Assembly: GCA_014529385.2 (NCBI GenBank)
Contig: CM043958.1
Span: 149,242,793 to 149,306,792 of the forward strand
Origin: Adiantum capillus-veneris
Lineage: Eukaryota; Streptophyta; Polypodiopsida; Polypodiales; Pteridaceae
Direction of reading: 5' to 3'
Length of the DNA: 64,000 nucleotides
Shown in pieces: positions 11,231 to 22,741 of the stretch (position 1 is the first letter of the stretch; every line of letters starts with the position of its first letter). Below the pieces are notes generated by a model that was not told the origin of the DNA, did no database searches, and saw only the letters and a list, made by a program, of their open reading frames with translations. Made by a program: the position numbers and the translations under genes.

Positions 11231-12755
11231 TAATGAATCTTTATAGATAGTATATATGAAAAGACTATAAAAATATGGATCCTTGCCAATGGTTGATTTT
11301 GAAGTGGGTAAAATGCAAAGAAGAAGGAGTATATGTATCTAGGTTGACTTTGAATGGTATAATGTAAGGTAGTCCAAAGTGGTACAAAAAGAGGCTTTGT
11401 TGTAATCCCAATCAGTGTTGCACTTGTTTTCATGCAATCAAACCCAACTAAGAATGACAAATGAGAGCATTGATCAAACTAAAATAATGCACTTGTGGTG
11501 CATGTATGGAGAGAAAGAGAGGGAGAGAGAGAGATGGAGATGGCATGACCAAGAATTACTCACCAATCTACCATAGCTAAGCTTCGTTATGTTATCAATG
11601 GCCCTTCACACAACATAGACCTCATAAAATTTGCAAATGTTTAAGAATTGACCATGTTTTAGCTCTAAAAAGAATTGTGCCTTCGTTGACGCGATTGAAG
11701 GACCTTTAAATATTTGTGGCTTCAAAGGAAATTTTTTGGAGGTTGTGTTGTTGGAAAGCCTTTTAAGTCTATAAGTGAAGTGTTTATCTAAAGTCCACCA
11801 AAGCATCCCCCAGTGCTTCCTATGTGGCTTGCCTAGGTGCATCTCTTCTTTTGTGGGTCAACCAATGCCAATGGGAGGCGGGTGTCACAAAGTATATCAC
11901 CTTTGATGTGTTCCCTAGATGCTTGATCTCTTCTATACAAGGATCCCATTTTGTACATTCAATATTCTAATAGACATACCTTGCCCATCATTTCTTACGG
12001 TGAAAATGTTCATCAACACCTCTCATTGGAAATGTTCACAGATTAACGTTTTGCATAATGCCCTAGATGCAAGCATAGGTGATTGCATTGCAGAAAGGGC
12101 CTTGTTTCGCATTACATGAAAACAAGACATACCATTTGTCAAGCTCATGTTGGACCATAGATGCTAAGAACCCGTTTCTCTTATCATGGGAAAACATTTT
12201 TGAAACTTTATTTTGATGAAGAGGGGCTGTGAGCAGTGGGTTACACACACTCTTTCTCATCTCTTATACACTCCAAGGTGAATTTTCATCTTTTTTGGAT
12301 TGGAAATTGGATTCCTCATTTAGGTAAGGTCTCATGTGACTTCCTTTTCCTTTCTTTGTTTTTGGTGGGTCTACTTACACACTACCTACCCAAACATGGA
12401 TAGTAGCATGTGCAAACATTGGCATGACTTACAAGAAAAAAGAGCTCATTCAGTGTGCAGCAGGAGTTTGGACATGTGACCCTCGCTATCCATCAATGAG
12501 CAAGAGGTTGAGCCATGGAACCTCCACTTCAAGACTAGTTGTGCAACCAATAAGCTGTGTATGCATGTTGCAGCTAGACATGACTCTTTTATATTGTGTC
12601 TAAAAGGGTATCCACCCATCCAAAAGGGGGAAGGAGATGTGCACCTTTGTGTGTAAGAGGCCTTAGAACATTTTCCCATTACCAACAGAAGAATTTATTG
12701 TTTTCTTATATACTAGTGTTCCAAATTGTCCTACCAGCCGGTTTGTCCACTTTTG
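11231..12755. other. No recognisable feature
   Basis: One short GA-rich patch (about 11509-11538). I see no coding similarity or convincing repeat elsewhere. Confidence 0.5.
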
Positions 12756-12763
12756 TGGGGGGG

Positions 12764-12813
<50 letters not shown>

Positions 12814-12893
12814 GGGGGGGGGGGGGAGAGGAGGAGAAGGAGATGGTTGGGGCCACCTAAGCCAGCAAAATAGCACATTTCTTAATTACATAA

Positions 12894-12967
<74 letters not shown>

Positions 12968-12970
12968 AGA
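12756..12970. repeat. Two (GA)n plus poly-G microsatellites
   Basis: (GA)n at about 12768-12811 is flanked by G-runs. (GA)n at 12898-12935 is followed by an almost pure G-run to 12967. Spacing is about 130 bp. Assembly length is likely uncertain. Confidence 0.85.
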
Positions 12971-13311
12971 GGGAGAGACTACAAATAAGAACACCACAAA
13001 GGATAATTTCTCAAACAAAAGAGTTTTGTTCTATAGTTTTTGTTCTCAAGATATTTTTTTCGAACTCTACACACTTCTATCAACTCTAGTATTTGAACCC
13101 AACTCAATGAGAATTTGTTGTGACACATCAGCCCAAGCCCTTGCTTCAAGAGTATGAGCTTAACATTAGCATAGAAATGTGAATCGAGCAACATGTCTAG
13201 TGTATTTGTTTTCAATGACTTCACATGGAAAAACGTTCACAATTTCTTGAGCCTTTTTTGTGCTACAAGAAAAAAAAGGGGCAAGCTTTGTTTTCAAAGC
13301 TTAAAAGTGTG
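12971..13311. other. No recognisable feature
   Basis: Unique-looking sequence flanking the 3' end of LINE-B. Confidence 0.4.
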
Positions 13312-13499
13312 GAGAGAGAGAGAGAGAGAAAGAGATTTTATTATCGTCCTGGTCAAATATGACCTATGGGACCAAAGTTACATGTGATGTAGTATGTGTA
13401 TGGTTGATGAGTGACTCTCGATGCTCCAAAATTGTGGTGATGAGAGTCGCAATGGAGAGCCCACACTGTGGCTGGGAGAGGAAAGTGTGTAGGTCTAAG
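13312..13499 (-). other. LINE-B 3' UTR and (TC)n tail
   Basis: The reverse complement is similar to the LINE-A 3' UTR (about 5523-5640): both contain GGTCCCATAGGTCATATTTGACC-type sequence and end GATAATA before (TC)n. The tail here is short (about 20 nt, with an AAAG interruption). Confidence 0.75.
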
Positions 13500-14057
13500 T
13501 CATGGCTGAAAATGTGAGAGAAGCAAGTTCGGATGTGACCAAAGATGAGCACTCTATTAGTGTGTGGTACTCATACTCTCGAACTTGCAGTGAGCATAAT
13601 GTGCACAAGCGATTTGACTCTTCTCCATTGCCCCAACGCCCTGTCTCGCATCGAAGGGAATGGGAGCTAAGCCGAATGGCTGCAATAGTGCGTATCGTCG
13701 ACAAGGGGATTGGCTCAAGCATGTAAGTGTGAGTACAGTTCCCTCTTTCAGCGAAGAACATGGTTTTGTAGTTGGGGGCAATATGGGTTGTGTAATGTAT
13801 GAAGCATGACCCACTGGATTTCTCCCAGGCCATAATACATTGGCATTGTAGAAAAGCTTCATTCACATGGGAGTCAATTGAAGCATCATGTAGCAAGTGT
13901 AATGCATCCCATCTCCCAAACCACTTCTTTATGTCTAGCATCCATCCCATGCTCAAGATCTTGCTTTCATGCATCTTTTGAACTTTTTTGCTTGCTTCCC
14001 ATGCAATTGTAGGAAGTCGATGTGAGGGATTTGGACGCATCTTTATCATGTACTCCA
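13500..14057 (-). pseudogene. LINE-B ORF2 C-terminus
   Basis: Minus-strand frame with RPNPSHRLPTIAWEASKKVQ, GWMLDIKKWFGRWDA and the Cys/His finger CTLCSLQVREYEYHTLIEC. It corresponds closely to LINE-A 4920-5500. It is joined to 19230-19540 by removal of copia-2; the shared target duplication is CTCCA. Confidence 0.88.
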
Positions 14058-14334
14058 TGTTGAAGATGATGAAACAGGAAACAGAAGGAAGACAGCAACT
14101 CAGAGTAGGAAGAAGATGGAGAAGGAGAAGACACAGAGCTTGCGTACGAGATCTCTGTAGTCTCTCTCTCTGTATTAGAATAATAGTGTATATAAACTCA
14201 GAGCTACAAAGCTTATATGAAACCCTAAGAGATAAGGTGTCCTTTCACACCGGATGTCCAGGGGGAAAAACCCAGTGGGAGAAAAGTGCCCCTGGTGAAG
14301 CGCGTATACACACTAACACTACTACATGTCTACA
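14058..14334 (-). repeat. Copia-2 3' LTR
   Basis: On the minus strand it begins TGTAGACATGTAGTAG and ends CATCTTCAACA. It carries eight extra bases (within CTAAGAGATAAGGTG, plus strand, about 14228-14240) relative to the 5' LTR. Confidence 0.95.
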
Positions 14335-14348
14335 AATCCCCCCTGTAG
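14335..14348 (-). other. Copia-2 polypurine tract
   Basis: Minus strand ACAGGGGGGATT directly precedes the 3' LTR; this is the plus-strand DNA primer site used in reverse transcription. Confidence 0.88.
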
Positions 14349-14381
14349 TGATAGTGTGAATCCGTACAAGGTAGCAGATCA

Positions 14382-14829
14382 TCATGTGTATGAGAGTAAG
14401 CCCAAAGCTTTTCGGAAAGCTTCAAACTTTTCTCGTGATAACGCCTTCGTAAATAGATCTGCAATGTTATCCTGTGTAGGACAGTAAGTTAGTGTGATCT
14501 CCCCTGCATGTAGCCTTTCCCTGACATAGTGGTAGTGAACCTCTATGTGCTTTGTTCTTGCATGAAATACTGGATTCCTTGCAACTACCATAGCACTCTG
14601 ACTGTCAGTGAAAATGGTAGTGGGTGCCTGTTGACACTCACAAAGATCTGCCAATAACCTGTGTATCCATACACAATCAACTGTTGCCGTGAAAGCTGCC
14701 ATGTACTCAGCTTCACAAGTTGATGTAGCCACTGTGGGTTGCTTCTTGCTTAGCCAAGATATACATGCATTTCCCAAGAAAAAACAATTTCCACTTGTGG
14801 AATATCGTGTGTCAAAATCACCAGCTCAA
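14382..14829 (-). pseudogene. Copia-2 RNase H domain
   Basis: Contains [22 protein letters not shown], with the catalytic Glu in CEAEY, then TDSQSA (catalytic Asp) and the terminal [16 protein letters not shown] and LADLFTKAL-type motifs of Ty1/copia. It is separated from the preceding RT piece by one stop (14826-14828), probably a Trp codon turned TGA. It ends at 14382, followed by the polypurine tract. Confidence 0.92.
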
Positions 14830-15190
14830 TCTGAATCGTTGTAACCAAGAAGCTGCATAGAACTGTGCTTTCCATACATATCCCCCCTTGGAAAGAACAT
14901 GGCAAGATTAGGGGTACCTGAAAGGTAACGAAGTATGCGCTTCACAGCCTGCCAATGATGCATACCTGGGCTGTGCATAAATCTGCTTGCTTGTGAAACC
15001 CCAAATTGAATGTCTGGACGAGTGTTGCCTGCCAAATATATCAAGCAACCAACAGCTGCTGCATAAGTATGTACATCAAAAGGTTCTCCAGCATCCTGCA
15101 TGCTCAACTTTGATCCAGTTTCTATGGGTGTAGAGATTGGCTTACAATTTTGCATACCAAACTTGTCCAAAATTTTATGCAAATATTTTG
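14830..15190 (-). pseudogene. Copia-2 RT thumb/connection
   Basis: Carries ILDKFGMQNCKPISTP, VGCLIYLAGNTRPDI and the HHWQAVKRILRYLSGT motif, all standard for copia polymerase between RT and RNase H. A single TAG (near 15189) separates it from the RT palm. Confidence 0.9.
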
Positions 15191-15191
15191 C

Positions 15192-16226
15192 CTACAACAT
15201 GTATATGCCATCCTCTGATTGCACAAACTGAATACCCAAGTAATAATGTAGCAAACCAAGATCAGACATCTCAAAGGTTTTTCTCAAAGCATCTTTAACC
15301 GCTTCAATTTCATCTACAATATTGCCTGTAAGAAGCATATCATCCACATAAAGTGTTAGCATAATGAGAACTCCATCTCTCTTTTTGACATACAAAGTAC
15401 TTTCTGTTGGACTATTCTGAAATCCTTGGCCAATCAAATAAGTATGTATCTTCTCATACCATGCTCTTGGAGCCTGTTTGAGACCATACAAAGCTTTACG
15501 CAATCTACATACCTTTTGCTCTTGACCTTTTACAACAAAACCACTTGGTTGACTTACATAAACTTCTTCCTGCAAATCACCATTCAAAAAAGCAGTTTTG
15601 ATATCCAACTGATGCACTTTCCAACCATGATGAGCAGCAATTGCAACTAGTGATCTAACTGTGGACGCACGAGAAGTAGGAGCAAAGGTTTCATCATAAT
15701 CTATGCCTTTCTGTTGCGCATAGACTTTTGCCACAAGCCTTGCTTTGTACCTGTCAGCAGTACCATCTTGTTTCCTTTTTACCTTAAAAACCCACTTTGT
15801 ACCAATAGGCTTTTTACCTGTAGGCAAGTCCACTAGATCCCATGTATGATTCTTATGAATAGAATCAATTTCTTGCTGCATAGCATCTTTCCACTGAACA
15901 CACTCTAAAGCTTGTTCAAATGAATCAGGCTCATCTGCATCACAAAGATTGCTAAAGCAAGCCAAATCTACTTGCTCTCTACCAAAAGTAGTACCAGCAC
16001 GTGTTTTTCGTGGCAACGGTGCATCCAACTTGCTATCCTGCAAAGTTTTCTGAACCCATTTAGGCAAGGTTCTTTCTTCCCTGAGAACTTCTTGCTCTTC
16101 ACGCACAATTTCCTCTACATCATGAGGTGTTACATGCCGATCAAAAGATTGATCAAGATTATCAACTTGTTGTGATTCTTGATTCTCCACAAAAGAAGGA
16201 AGCAAACCTTCAAATACATCATGTGT
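15192..16226 (-). pseudogene. Copia-2 reverse transcriptase
   Basis: About 340 codons open without a stop. Motifs in order: WKDAMQQEIDSI, GTKWVFKVKRKQDG, RYKARLVAK, HQLDIKTAFLNGDL (catalytic Asp), YGLKQAPRAWY and LTLYVDDMLLTG (YVDD catalytic pair intact), then YLGIQ. It copies element RNA into DNA in virus-like particles. The upstream stop at 16227 separates it from the integrase C-terminus. Confidence 0.94.
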
Positions 16227-16948
16227 CTACATATGAGGTACATCAAAAGCAACCATAGGTTGAGCAGTAGTTTCTGCAAAAATTACATCACGACTTTCAA
16301 AAATCTTGTTTGTAGCAGGATTGTAAAGTCTATAACCTTTACTTCCACTACTGTACCCCACAAATATACATTTGATTGCCTTATCATCAAGCTTCCCACG
16401 TAACTGCTGAGGGATGTGAGCATAAGCAAGACAACCAAAAACACGAAGATAACTGACTGAAGGTTTTCTGTCATACCAAGCTTCAAATGGAGTAATGGTC
16501 TTCAAGGCACGGTAGGACACCTGTTCAAAACATGTGCTGCACAAGCAACTGCCTCCATCCATAGCTTATGAGGCAAACTCTTAGCCTTGAGCATACATCT
16601 AGCCGTCTCCATTAAAGACCTGTTCTTCCTTTCTGCAACACCATTCTGTTGTGGTGTGTATGGCATAGTGCATTGGTGTTTAATGCCTTTCTTTCCCAAA
16701 AAATCCTTAAATGCACCTGACATGTATTCACCTCCTTGATCGGTACGAAGAGTCTGTACTTTGCAACCTGTTTCATTTTCAACCATGGCGACATAATGTT
16801 GAAAAATTGCAAACACGTCTGACTTTGCTTTGAGTGGATACACCCAACAAAACCTGGAAAAGTCATCAATGAAGGTCACAAAATAAAGGCTGTTTCCCAA
16901 AGATGGCGTCCTCATAGGACCACATACATCACTGTGTACAAGCTGCAA
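16227..16948 (-). pseudogene. Copia-2 integrase
   Basis: The catalytic core has LVHSDVCGPM (Asp), LRTDQGGEY (Asp) and NGVAERKNRSL (Glu), so the DDE triad is complete. A frameshift near 16520 joins LNRCP to the downstream FEAWYDRKPSVSYLRVFGC and GYSSGSKGYRLYNP segment, characteristic of copia integrase C-termini. A second frameshift near 16955 separates it from the protease part. Confidence 0.93.
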
Positions 16949-16949
16949 C

Positions 16950-17686
16950 TTTCGGTCGCTCTAACTGAACCATCCTGCGAAAATGCAAATCTGTGCATCT
17001 TTCCAAGAACACAACCTTCACATACATGTCTTGGTGGCATCTCCAATAAAGACAAATCATGCACCATATTATGACGTTGTAAAGTCATCAAACTGCCATA
17101 ACTAACATGCCCGAATCTAGCATGCCACAACTCAGCATCCTGCATTGCCTGAGTCTTTGTTTCTGCAATACATACCTGAATCTGCTTTTCATAACGATCT
17201 AGCACAAATAGTCCATTTTCCAGCGTACATGTAGTGATAAGAGAATAACCATTCTCTCGATCTCGTACAACACATCTGTCATCCTCAAAAATGACCCGAA
17301 GACCATTTTTTGCAAGAGAGGATACAGACAACAAATTCTTCTTGATCCCTGGAACATATAAGACATCTGGCAAGTATAAATCTGAACCATCTGAAATGGT
17401 AATCAAAATCTTACCAACGCCTTTGATTGGATAAGAAGCATTATTTGCATATGTCACCTTCTTTCCTGTTGGAGCTGCATCCAATGAACAAAACAAATCC
17501 TTCCTTGAAGTAATATGCCTGGATGCACCACTATCAAAGTACCAAATCATTTGTGTCTTGTCAACACTATAAGCAAGAAAATCTGAACATACTACAAAAG
17601 CATAAGAATCCTGCACAAAGTTTGCAGACTCTTCTTTAGCTGTAGAAGAATCACCAGAAGCTGAAACAACCAAACTTGACTCTTTC
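16950..17686 (-). pseudogene. Copia-2 protease and GAG-pre-integrase region
   Basis: MIWYFDSGASRHIT is a retropepsin active site (DSG). It is followed by LPDVLYVPGIKKNLLSVSSL and the zinc-binding ELWHARFGHVSYGSL...CEGCVLGK segment (His/Cys) preceding integrase. It cleaves the polyprotein into mature proteins. Confidence 0.92.
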
Positions 17687-17724
17687 TACTTTTCTTTAGC
17701 AATTCGCTTTTTACACTCACTAAT

Positions 17725-18561
17725 TTAGTGACCAGGTTTCTTGCAGTAGTGACATTTACCTTTCTTCTTGGACTTGTCAGAATCACCTTTAGACTTCTCT
17801 GAAGACTGTCCTGCACCAGACTTGGAGTAATGAGCACTCTCTTTACCCTTGTTTTTGTTATGTACAACAAGAGCATGATCCATACCATCCACCTGTAAAG
17901 ACTTGTTCTTACGTGATTGATCCTCCTGCAATAGCAAAGCCACTAACTCTTCAAAATGAAGAGGCTCAGGATTAGCTCGCAAAGACAGAGTCAAAGAAGT
18001 CTGAAAAGTCAAATAAGATGGTGGTAGTGAATTGAGTGTTTTGGAAACCAAGTCCTTCTCTGGAATCACTTCATCAATGCTAAGCAATTGCTCTTTAAGA
18101 TCCCTGATTTTTGTAAGATGCTCGACGATATCGTCACCTTCGTCCATCTGTATTTTGTCAAGTTGTTTCTTCAAAAACTCTATTCTGGCAGCGTTTCTTC
18201 CTCCAAACATAGCTTGCAGAGTGTTCCAAGCATCCTCAGAAGTTCTGCAAGATCTGATATGTGGTGTGATTGTCCTCTTTATGGTTAAGGAAATCACAGC
18301 CATAGCTTGTGCATCTTTAGTATCCCATCTCTTTTGCTCTGGAGTGACTTGTGAGGGTCCTGCACCAACAGCTGCACCACGACCAGGAGTGGCAGGTGCA
18401 ATGCTACCTGGACGAACTTCATCTCCAGATACATAATCCCACAATCCTTTACCAACCAAAACTTTTTTGGCCATAAAAGACCAAAGAGAATAGTTGGTAC
18501 CATCCAATTTGTCTTCGGATGTAAACGCACCAAAAATCTCTTTCTCCGTAGATTGAGCCAT
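17725..18561 (-). CDS. Copia-2 gag
   Basis: Start MAQSTEKEIFGAF at 18561, then KLDGTNYSLWSFMAKKVLV (copia gag N-terminal motif), TKDAQAMAVISLTIK, SEDAWNTLQAMFGG, and a zinc knuckle CHYCKKPGH cut by TAA at 17725 just before the last Cys (ISECKK follows). 278 residues. It packages element RNA. The stop inside the knuckle would separate gag from pol; being a single base change it is more likely decay than programmed. Confidence 0.92.
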   Translation of the reverse strand: MAQSTEKEIFGAFTSEDKLDGTNYSLWSFMAKKVLVGKGLWDYVSGDEVRPGSIAPATPGRGAAVGAGPSQVTPEQKRWDTKDAQAMAVISLTIKRTITPHIRSCRTSEDAWNTLQAMFGGRNAARIEFLKKQLDKIQMDEGDDIVEHLTKIRDLKEQLLSIDEVIPEKDLVSKTLNSLPPSYLTFQTSLTLSLRANPEPLHFEELVALLLQEDQSRKNKSLQVDGMDHALVVHNKNKGKESAHYSKSGAGQSSEKSKGDSDKSKKKGKCHYCKKPGH

Positions 18562-18942
18562 ATTGTGGATGCACACAAGAGAGCAAAAGAACCTCCAAGA
18601 GATTCACAAATCTCCTCTCCAATCCAAGCAAAACTCTACACAAAATCTCAGCACAAAGCTAAGACAAGCTGCTTCCCAAAAGAACTGTTTACCTGAAGAA
18701 AATCTGTCAAAAAGCACACCCTCTTGATCTAAATGCCTCCGAAAAGTAACTTCTGCTACGCTGCTCATAACAAAATTATGAGGGCTCGAACGGCTTCGAA
18801 AGGGGGGTAAAACCCCAGGTCGCTTACTCAGAATACTCCCGGAACGTCGAGGATGCTCCCACGAGCAAATTTTCCGAAAACTGCCTGAAAACTGCGATTG
18901 CGCGCGCGGACGCGAAAACGCAAGTAGAGGCTCTGGAAATCA
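18562..18942 (-). other. Copia-2 leader
   Basis: About 380 bp between the primer-binding site and gag, with no coding features seen. Confidence 0.7.
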
Positions 18943-18960
18943 CCTTGCTTTGATACCAAT
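18943..18960 (-). other. Copia-2 primer-binding site
   Basis: Minus strand ATTGGTATCAAAGCAAGG adjoins the 5' LTR; TGGTATCA pairs with the 3' end of plant initiator Met-tRNA. Confidence 0.92.
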
Positions 18961-19229
18961 TGTTGAAGATGATGAAACAGGAAACAGAAGGAAGACAGCA
19001 ACTCAGAGAAGGAAGAAGATGGAGAAGGAGAAGACACAGAGCTTGCGTACGAGATCTCTGTAGTCTCTCTCTCTGTATTAGAATAATAGTGTATATAAAC
19101 TCAGAGCTACAAAGCTTATATGAAACCCTAAGAGTCCTTTCACACCGGATGTCCAGGGGGAAAAACCCAGTGGGAGAAAAGTGCCCCTGGTGAAGCGTGT
19201 ATACACACTAACACTACTACATGTCTACA
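18961..19229 (-). repeat. Copia-2 5' LTR
   Basis: 269 bp, ending at the CTCCA target duplication. A TATA-like box (TTTATATAC on the minus strand, about 19090-19098) is the likely core promoter. Confidence 0.94.
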
Positions 19230-21656
19230 CTCCACAACCCTTTCCATTCCCATAACCTCAATTGGAAGAGATTCCGACTCAAGACGTAGGAGCATATATG
19301 GTATTTGTGTCTTAATACTTGCAGAAATTTTGTAGGAAAATGCTTTTGGACATCAAACTCTTTCCAAGTAGACTTTAAGATGCTTCCGCCCCAGACTTCA
19401 ACTCCATAAAGAAGAACCGTTGTCACCAATGCATCAAAAAGGTACTTCTTGAGAACCAACACTTGATGTTTCCCGCATTACACATGTTCTCAAATGCATA
19501 ATATTCTCTCTTTCCCCCTTCCAAATGACGCATAGCACATTCATGCCACTTGTGATTGGACGGAGCCTCAAGGCCAAGGTACTTAAAGCTCTTAACAACT
19601 TCAAGTGTCTCATTGTTGTACACAATGCATGGTTTCTCCTTATGGTTGGTTTTCACAAGCATAACCTTTGTTTTAAATTAATTCACAATCAGCACACTAT
19701 GCAAGCAAAAGTTATCAAGGACAACCATAAGCTTTTGTGCATCTTCTAAAGTGTGTACTAGAAGCACTAGATCATCCGCATACAACAAAAGCATAATTAA
19801 CGTATCTCAAATAGTGACCTCTTCAATGCCTTCTTCTTGCATAAAGTCAAGTACCATTTGTTCCAATTGATAAATGCATAGACCAAAGAGAGTTGGTGAC
19901 AATGGACATCCTTGTTTAACTCCAATAGTGCTTACAAAACTTTCTGAAATTCCTCTTCCCATGCGCAATTGACACGTCACATTCTCATAGATTCGAGAAA
20001 CCGCAAGCATGAACTCACTTGGCACTTGGAGTTCTTCCATCCTTCTCCATAGATTGTTACATGGAATCATATCAAAGGCTTTCTAAGAGTCCACAAAACA
20101 ACAATATAATTGCTTGCCTTTCAATCAACTTTCCTCCATGAGAACACAAAGAGTGACAAAATGATCAATGGTGCTATGGAATCGACAAAAACCCGCTTGT
20201 CCTTTTGCACACTTGTCATTCTCTTCAGCCCAATCGCTCAATTTCATCTCCATTATGCACCCAAACAACTTTTCCATAAGAGATCCAATCATTATAGTCC
20301 AATAGTTGTTTACATTCTTTACATCCCCTCCTTTATGCAAAGACTTAACCCAATTAGTACTCCGATCATAAGTCATACCATGTTGAAATGTAAGGCTGAA
20401 CATATCACACATCCACTCATGGGTAAAATCTCTCGTCTATTTGATCATCTCCGGCTTGATACCTTGAAGATCTCCTGCTTTGCGAATGGCCAACTTTTCA
20501 AGCCCACCGCATACATCCTCAATAGTAAATAAAGAGGGCATACATGGGAGTGAACCATAAAATGGTATTTTTCCAGCATTCGGTTGCTCATATAATTGCT
20601 TACAATGTGTGTACATATCCACAAGACTCGAGTTACCAAAATTCTCAACCCGCTTGCCCCTCAAGTTTCTCCAAAATCTTCCATATGCACGTGCCTTTTC
20701 TTGGACTTGAAAAAGTTATTGCTTACTTTCCATCTTCTTCTCTTCTTTTGAATCAATTCCTTGTATGTATACAAATGACTTTGACAATTGTCTTTGTCCA
20801 CAATTGCATCAAGCTTTATCAAGGACTTTCGAGCATCTTGGCATTCTTTACCAAATTACCTTTTGTGTGATCTATCTTTGTTAATACCATGGAGATGCTT
20901 TATGAAAAAACATTCTTCGGCACGAGAACAAATAACTTTTTTGAAATCTTTCCATTTAATTTCCAATGGTGCAACATATTGAAGCTTTGTCATCCATAAC
21001 TTTTGCTCAATCATTTCAATGTACATTGGTGCCCGTTTGAAATCCATACATAGTGATAATTTCTCTTCCCTTTGGTTAAGATTACCATGATTAGTTGCTT
21101 CTCCACATGCAAGGTTAATACATAAGGTCCGATGGTCTGATTCCAAGGTCCATTGGCCAAACATAAAACTCTTTATGCGGTTACATGATGACTTTGGAGA
21201 GTAGCATATAGTCAATCACACTATCCCCATTATGTTTTCTACATGTAAATCCATTGGTTTTACTCCACAAAGATACACCATTGGCAATTATCATACTCGT
21301 ACTATTACACATATGTAAAAGTAAACTTCCATAGTGATCCAGCTCTTTTTCATCCATTGAAGTACAATCATACAAGTGAACTTCCTCCAACTCCCTTGAA
21401 ATATATGGCATATCAAATTGTTGAGCAGCATGTTGTAATGTTTTTGTGCGAGCATTCATCTCCCCAAATACAATAACATCACCTTGGTCTTTGAAATAAT
21501 CAATGTCCTATTCTAAATCAAAAAATGGATGATCTCTATTCATGCAAGCATAGAAGGGGGAATCATGATGAGGAATGTAGCAACCGGCTACAAAAATGGG
21601 TGCTCAATTTGGTGTCATAATTTTCAACCATACATAGTGTTTGTACTTGTCATCTT
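19230..21656 (-). pseudogene. LINE-B ORF2 middle: endonuclease end, RT, thumb
   Basis: On the minus strand from 21656: DKYKHYVWLKIMTPN, VAGCYIPHHDS, GDVIVFGEMNART (the family Asp is Glu), and GDSVIDYML (endonuclease C-terminal motif, 21200). Then comes a linker with the same WKDFKKVICSRAEECF as LINE-A, KPEMIK, NYWTIMIGSLMEK, motif B GVKQGCPLSPTLFG (19910), and LLLYADDLVLLVHT (about 19760) with the YADD catalytic pair intact. FKYLGLEAPSNHKW and LLYGVEVWGG follow. Stops and frameshifts break the frame in several places. It ends at the copia-2 target site. Confidence 0.9.
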
Positions 21657-21770
21657 TGTTATCATATACATGTGGTAGCGATGTGTGTGAACACACTAGG
21701 ACCGCTGGGGCATTTTTTCCCTCTTTAGGAGGTTTTTTCCCTCGTGCATTGTATATAAGCCCATCACTCT
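21657..21770 (+). repeat. Copia-1 5' LTR, left half
   Basis: TGTTATCATATACATG... to CCCATCACTCT, matching the first half of the 3' LTR at 45960 with about eight differences. It is cut after CACTCT where gypsy-1 begins. Confidence 0.93.
21752..21758 (+). promoter_or_regulatory. TATA box of copia-1 5' LTR
   Basis: TATATAA lies 13 bp before the gypsy-1 insertion, so the insertion separates the promoter from the element it drove. The 3' LTR has the related TATATAC. Confidence 0.6.
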
Positions 21771-22040
21771 CAATACATTGCCAGATGCCCAGGGCTAGAG
21801 ATACCTATAGAAGAACGACTAGTATCATTATCTCTAGAGGGACTACTAAACAAAGAACTTCATGCTATATTGTATAGCAAGAAGCATACAACCCTAGAAG
21901 AGTGTGTGTCAGATGCTATTGACTTAGGAGACAATTGTGATATTTTCAACGAAGAAGATGTCCCTAAGGATAACCAAAGTGAGAAAACGGCATCCACTAA
22001 ACCAACACAAGTGGGAACGGCTGCTGCTGCAGCACCACTT
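21771..22040 (+). pseudogene. Gypsy-1 gag, C-terminal half of capsid
   Basis: Starts abruptly at the copia-1 junction with QYIARCPGLEIPIEER and continues LVSLSLEGLLNKELHAILY to a TAA at 22041. It has no start codon. It is the continuation of the gag whose N-terminal half lies inverted at 35966-37270. Confidence 0.85.
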
Positions 22041-22741
22041 TAAGCCATAAAAGACATGCTCAAAAGGATGAATGACATGATGAATAACATGCAAAAAGCA
22101 CCTATAAGAGGACCAAGGCAAGGGATACCTCACCAATTAGACCGCAAAATGGTGTGCAATCGCGGGTAAATGGACCAAACATGAGACCAATGAATGCTAC
22201 TACCAACCAAAGTATGATGGGAATGTTCAGTACGTGCCCATGAGGCCACAAGGACCACCCATGTACAGATATAAGCCTAATATGGCCCTAGCTCAAAGAC
22301 CACCAATGGGTATGGAAAGACCTCAACCCGTGTTGGGTCAACAACCTCCGTATCCAGGTCATAATGTAGTGCCTGTAAAGTACATGCATTCAGAAGGAGT
22401 CATAGATGAACAAGCACTAGTGCATGTTACACCCTATGCTGAGCCTAGTCCGTTTATAGTCATGGTAGAAGGAGATTGGTATAATACACATCTACCACCA
22501 ATGAAAGAACCTATGACTTATACTCCACCAGAGCCCACGCCAATGTATTATGTAGTTAATCAAGGTGTTAGACTTCCTATGGTAAGACCCATGATTAAAC
22601 TAAGAACGGGAAAACTGTCATAACTCTGGTGCAAATGATCATTCGAAAAATGAATGCCCAGAGCCTGACAAGAACCTCAAGCCAGTTGAAGCTTATTGCA
22701 TACAATGTTGCAAAAAGGGAGGAAACTTCCCGGAAGATTGT
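22041..22741 (+). pseudogene. Gypsy-1 gag, proline-rich linker and two damaged zinc knuckles
   Basis: Pro/Met-rich segment (22234-22620) followed by two CX2CX4HX4C knuckles at 22616-22657 and 22697-22741. The first reads CHNSGANDHSKNEC (second Cys is Ser); the second reads CIQCCKKGGNFPEDC (His is Asn). Each has lost one zinc ligand. Nucleocapsid knuckles bind element RNA. Confidence 0.8.

Larger units (their letters stand above)
14058..19229 (-). mobile_element. Copia-2, nearly complete Ty1/copia retrotransposon
   Basis: A 5,172-bp element with LTRs of 277 bp (14058-14334) and 269 bp (18961-19229). The target duplication CTCCA lies at 14053-14057 and 19230-19234. A TTGGTATCA primer-binding site is next to the 5' LTR and a polypurine tract next to the 3' LTR. 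Domain order is gag, protease, integrase, RT, RNase H, which defines Ty1/copia. The LTRs differ only by an 8-bp indel and two substitutions that I can see, so this is the youngest insertion in the nest. The reading frame has only a handful of stops and frameshifts (17725, about 17690, about 16955, about 16520, 16227, 15189, 14829). Confidence 0.95.
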
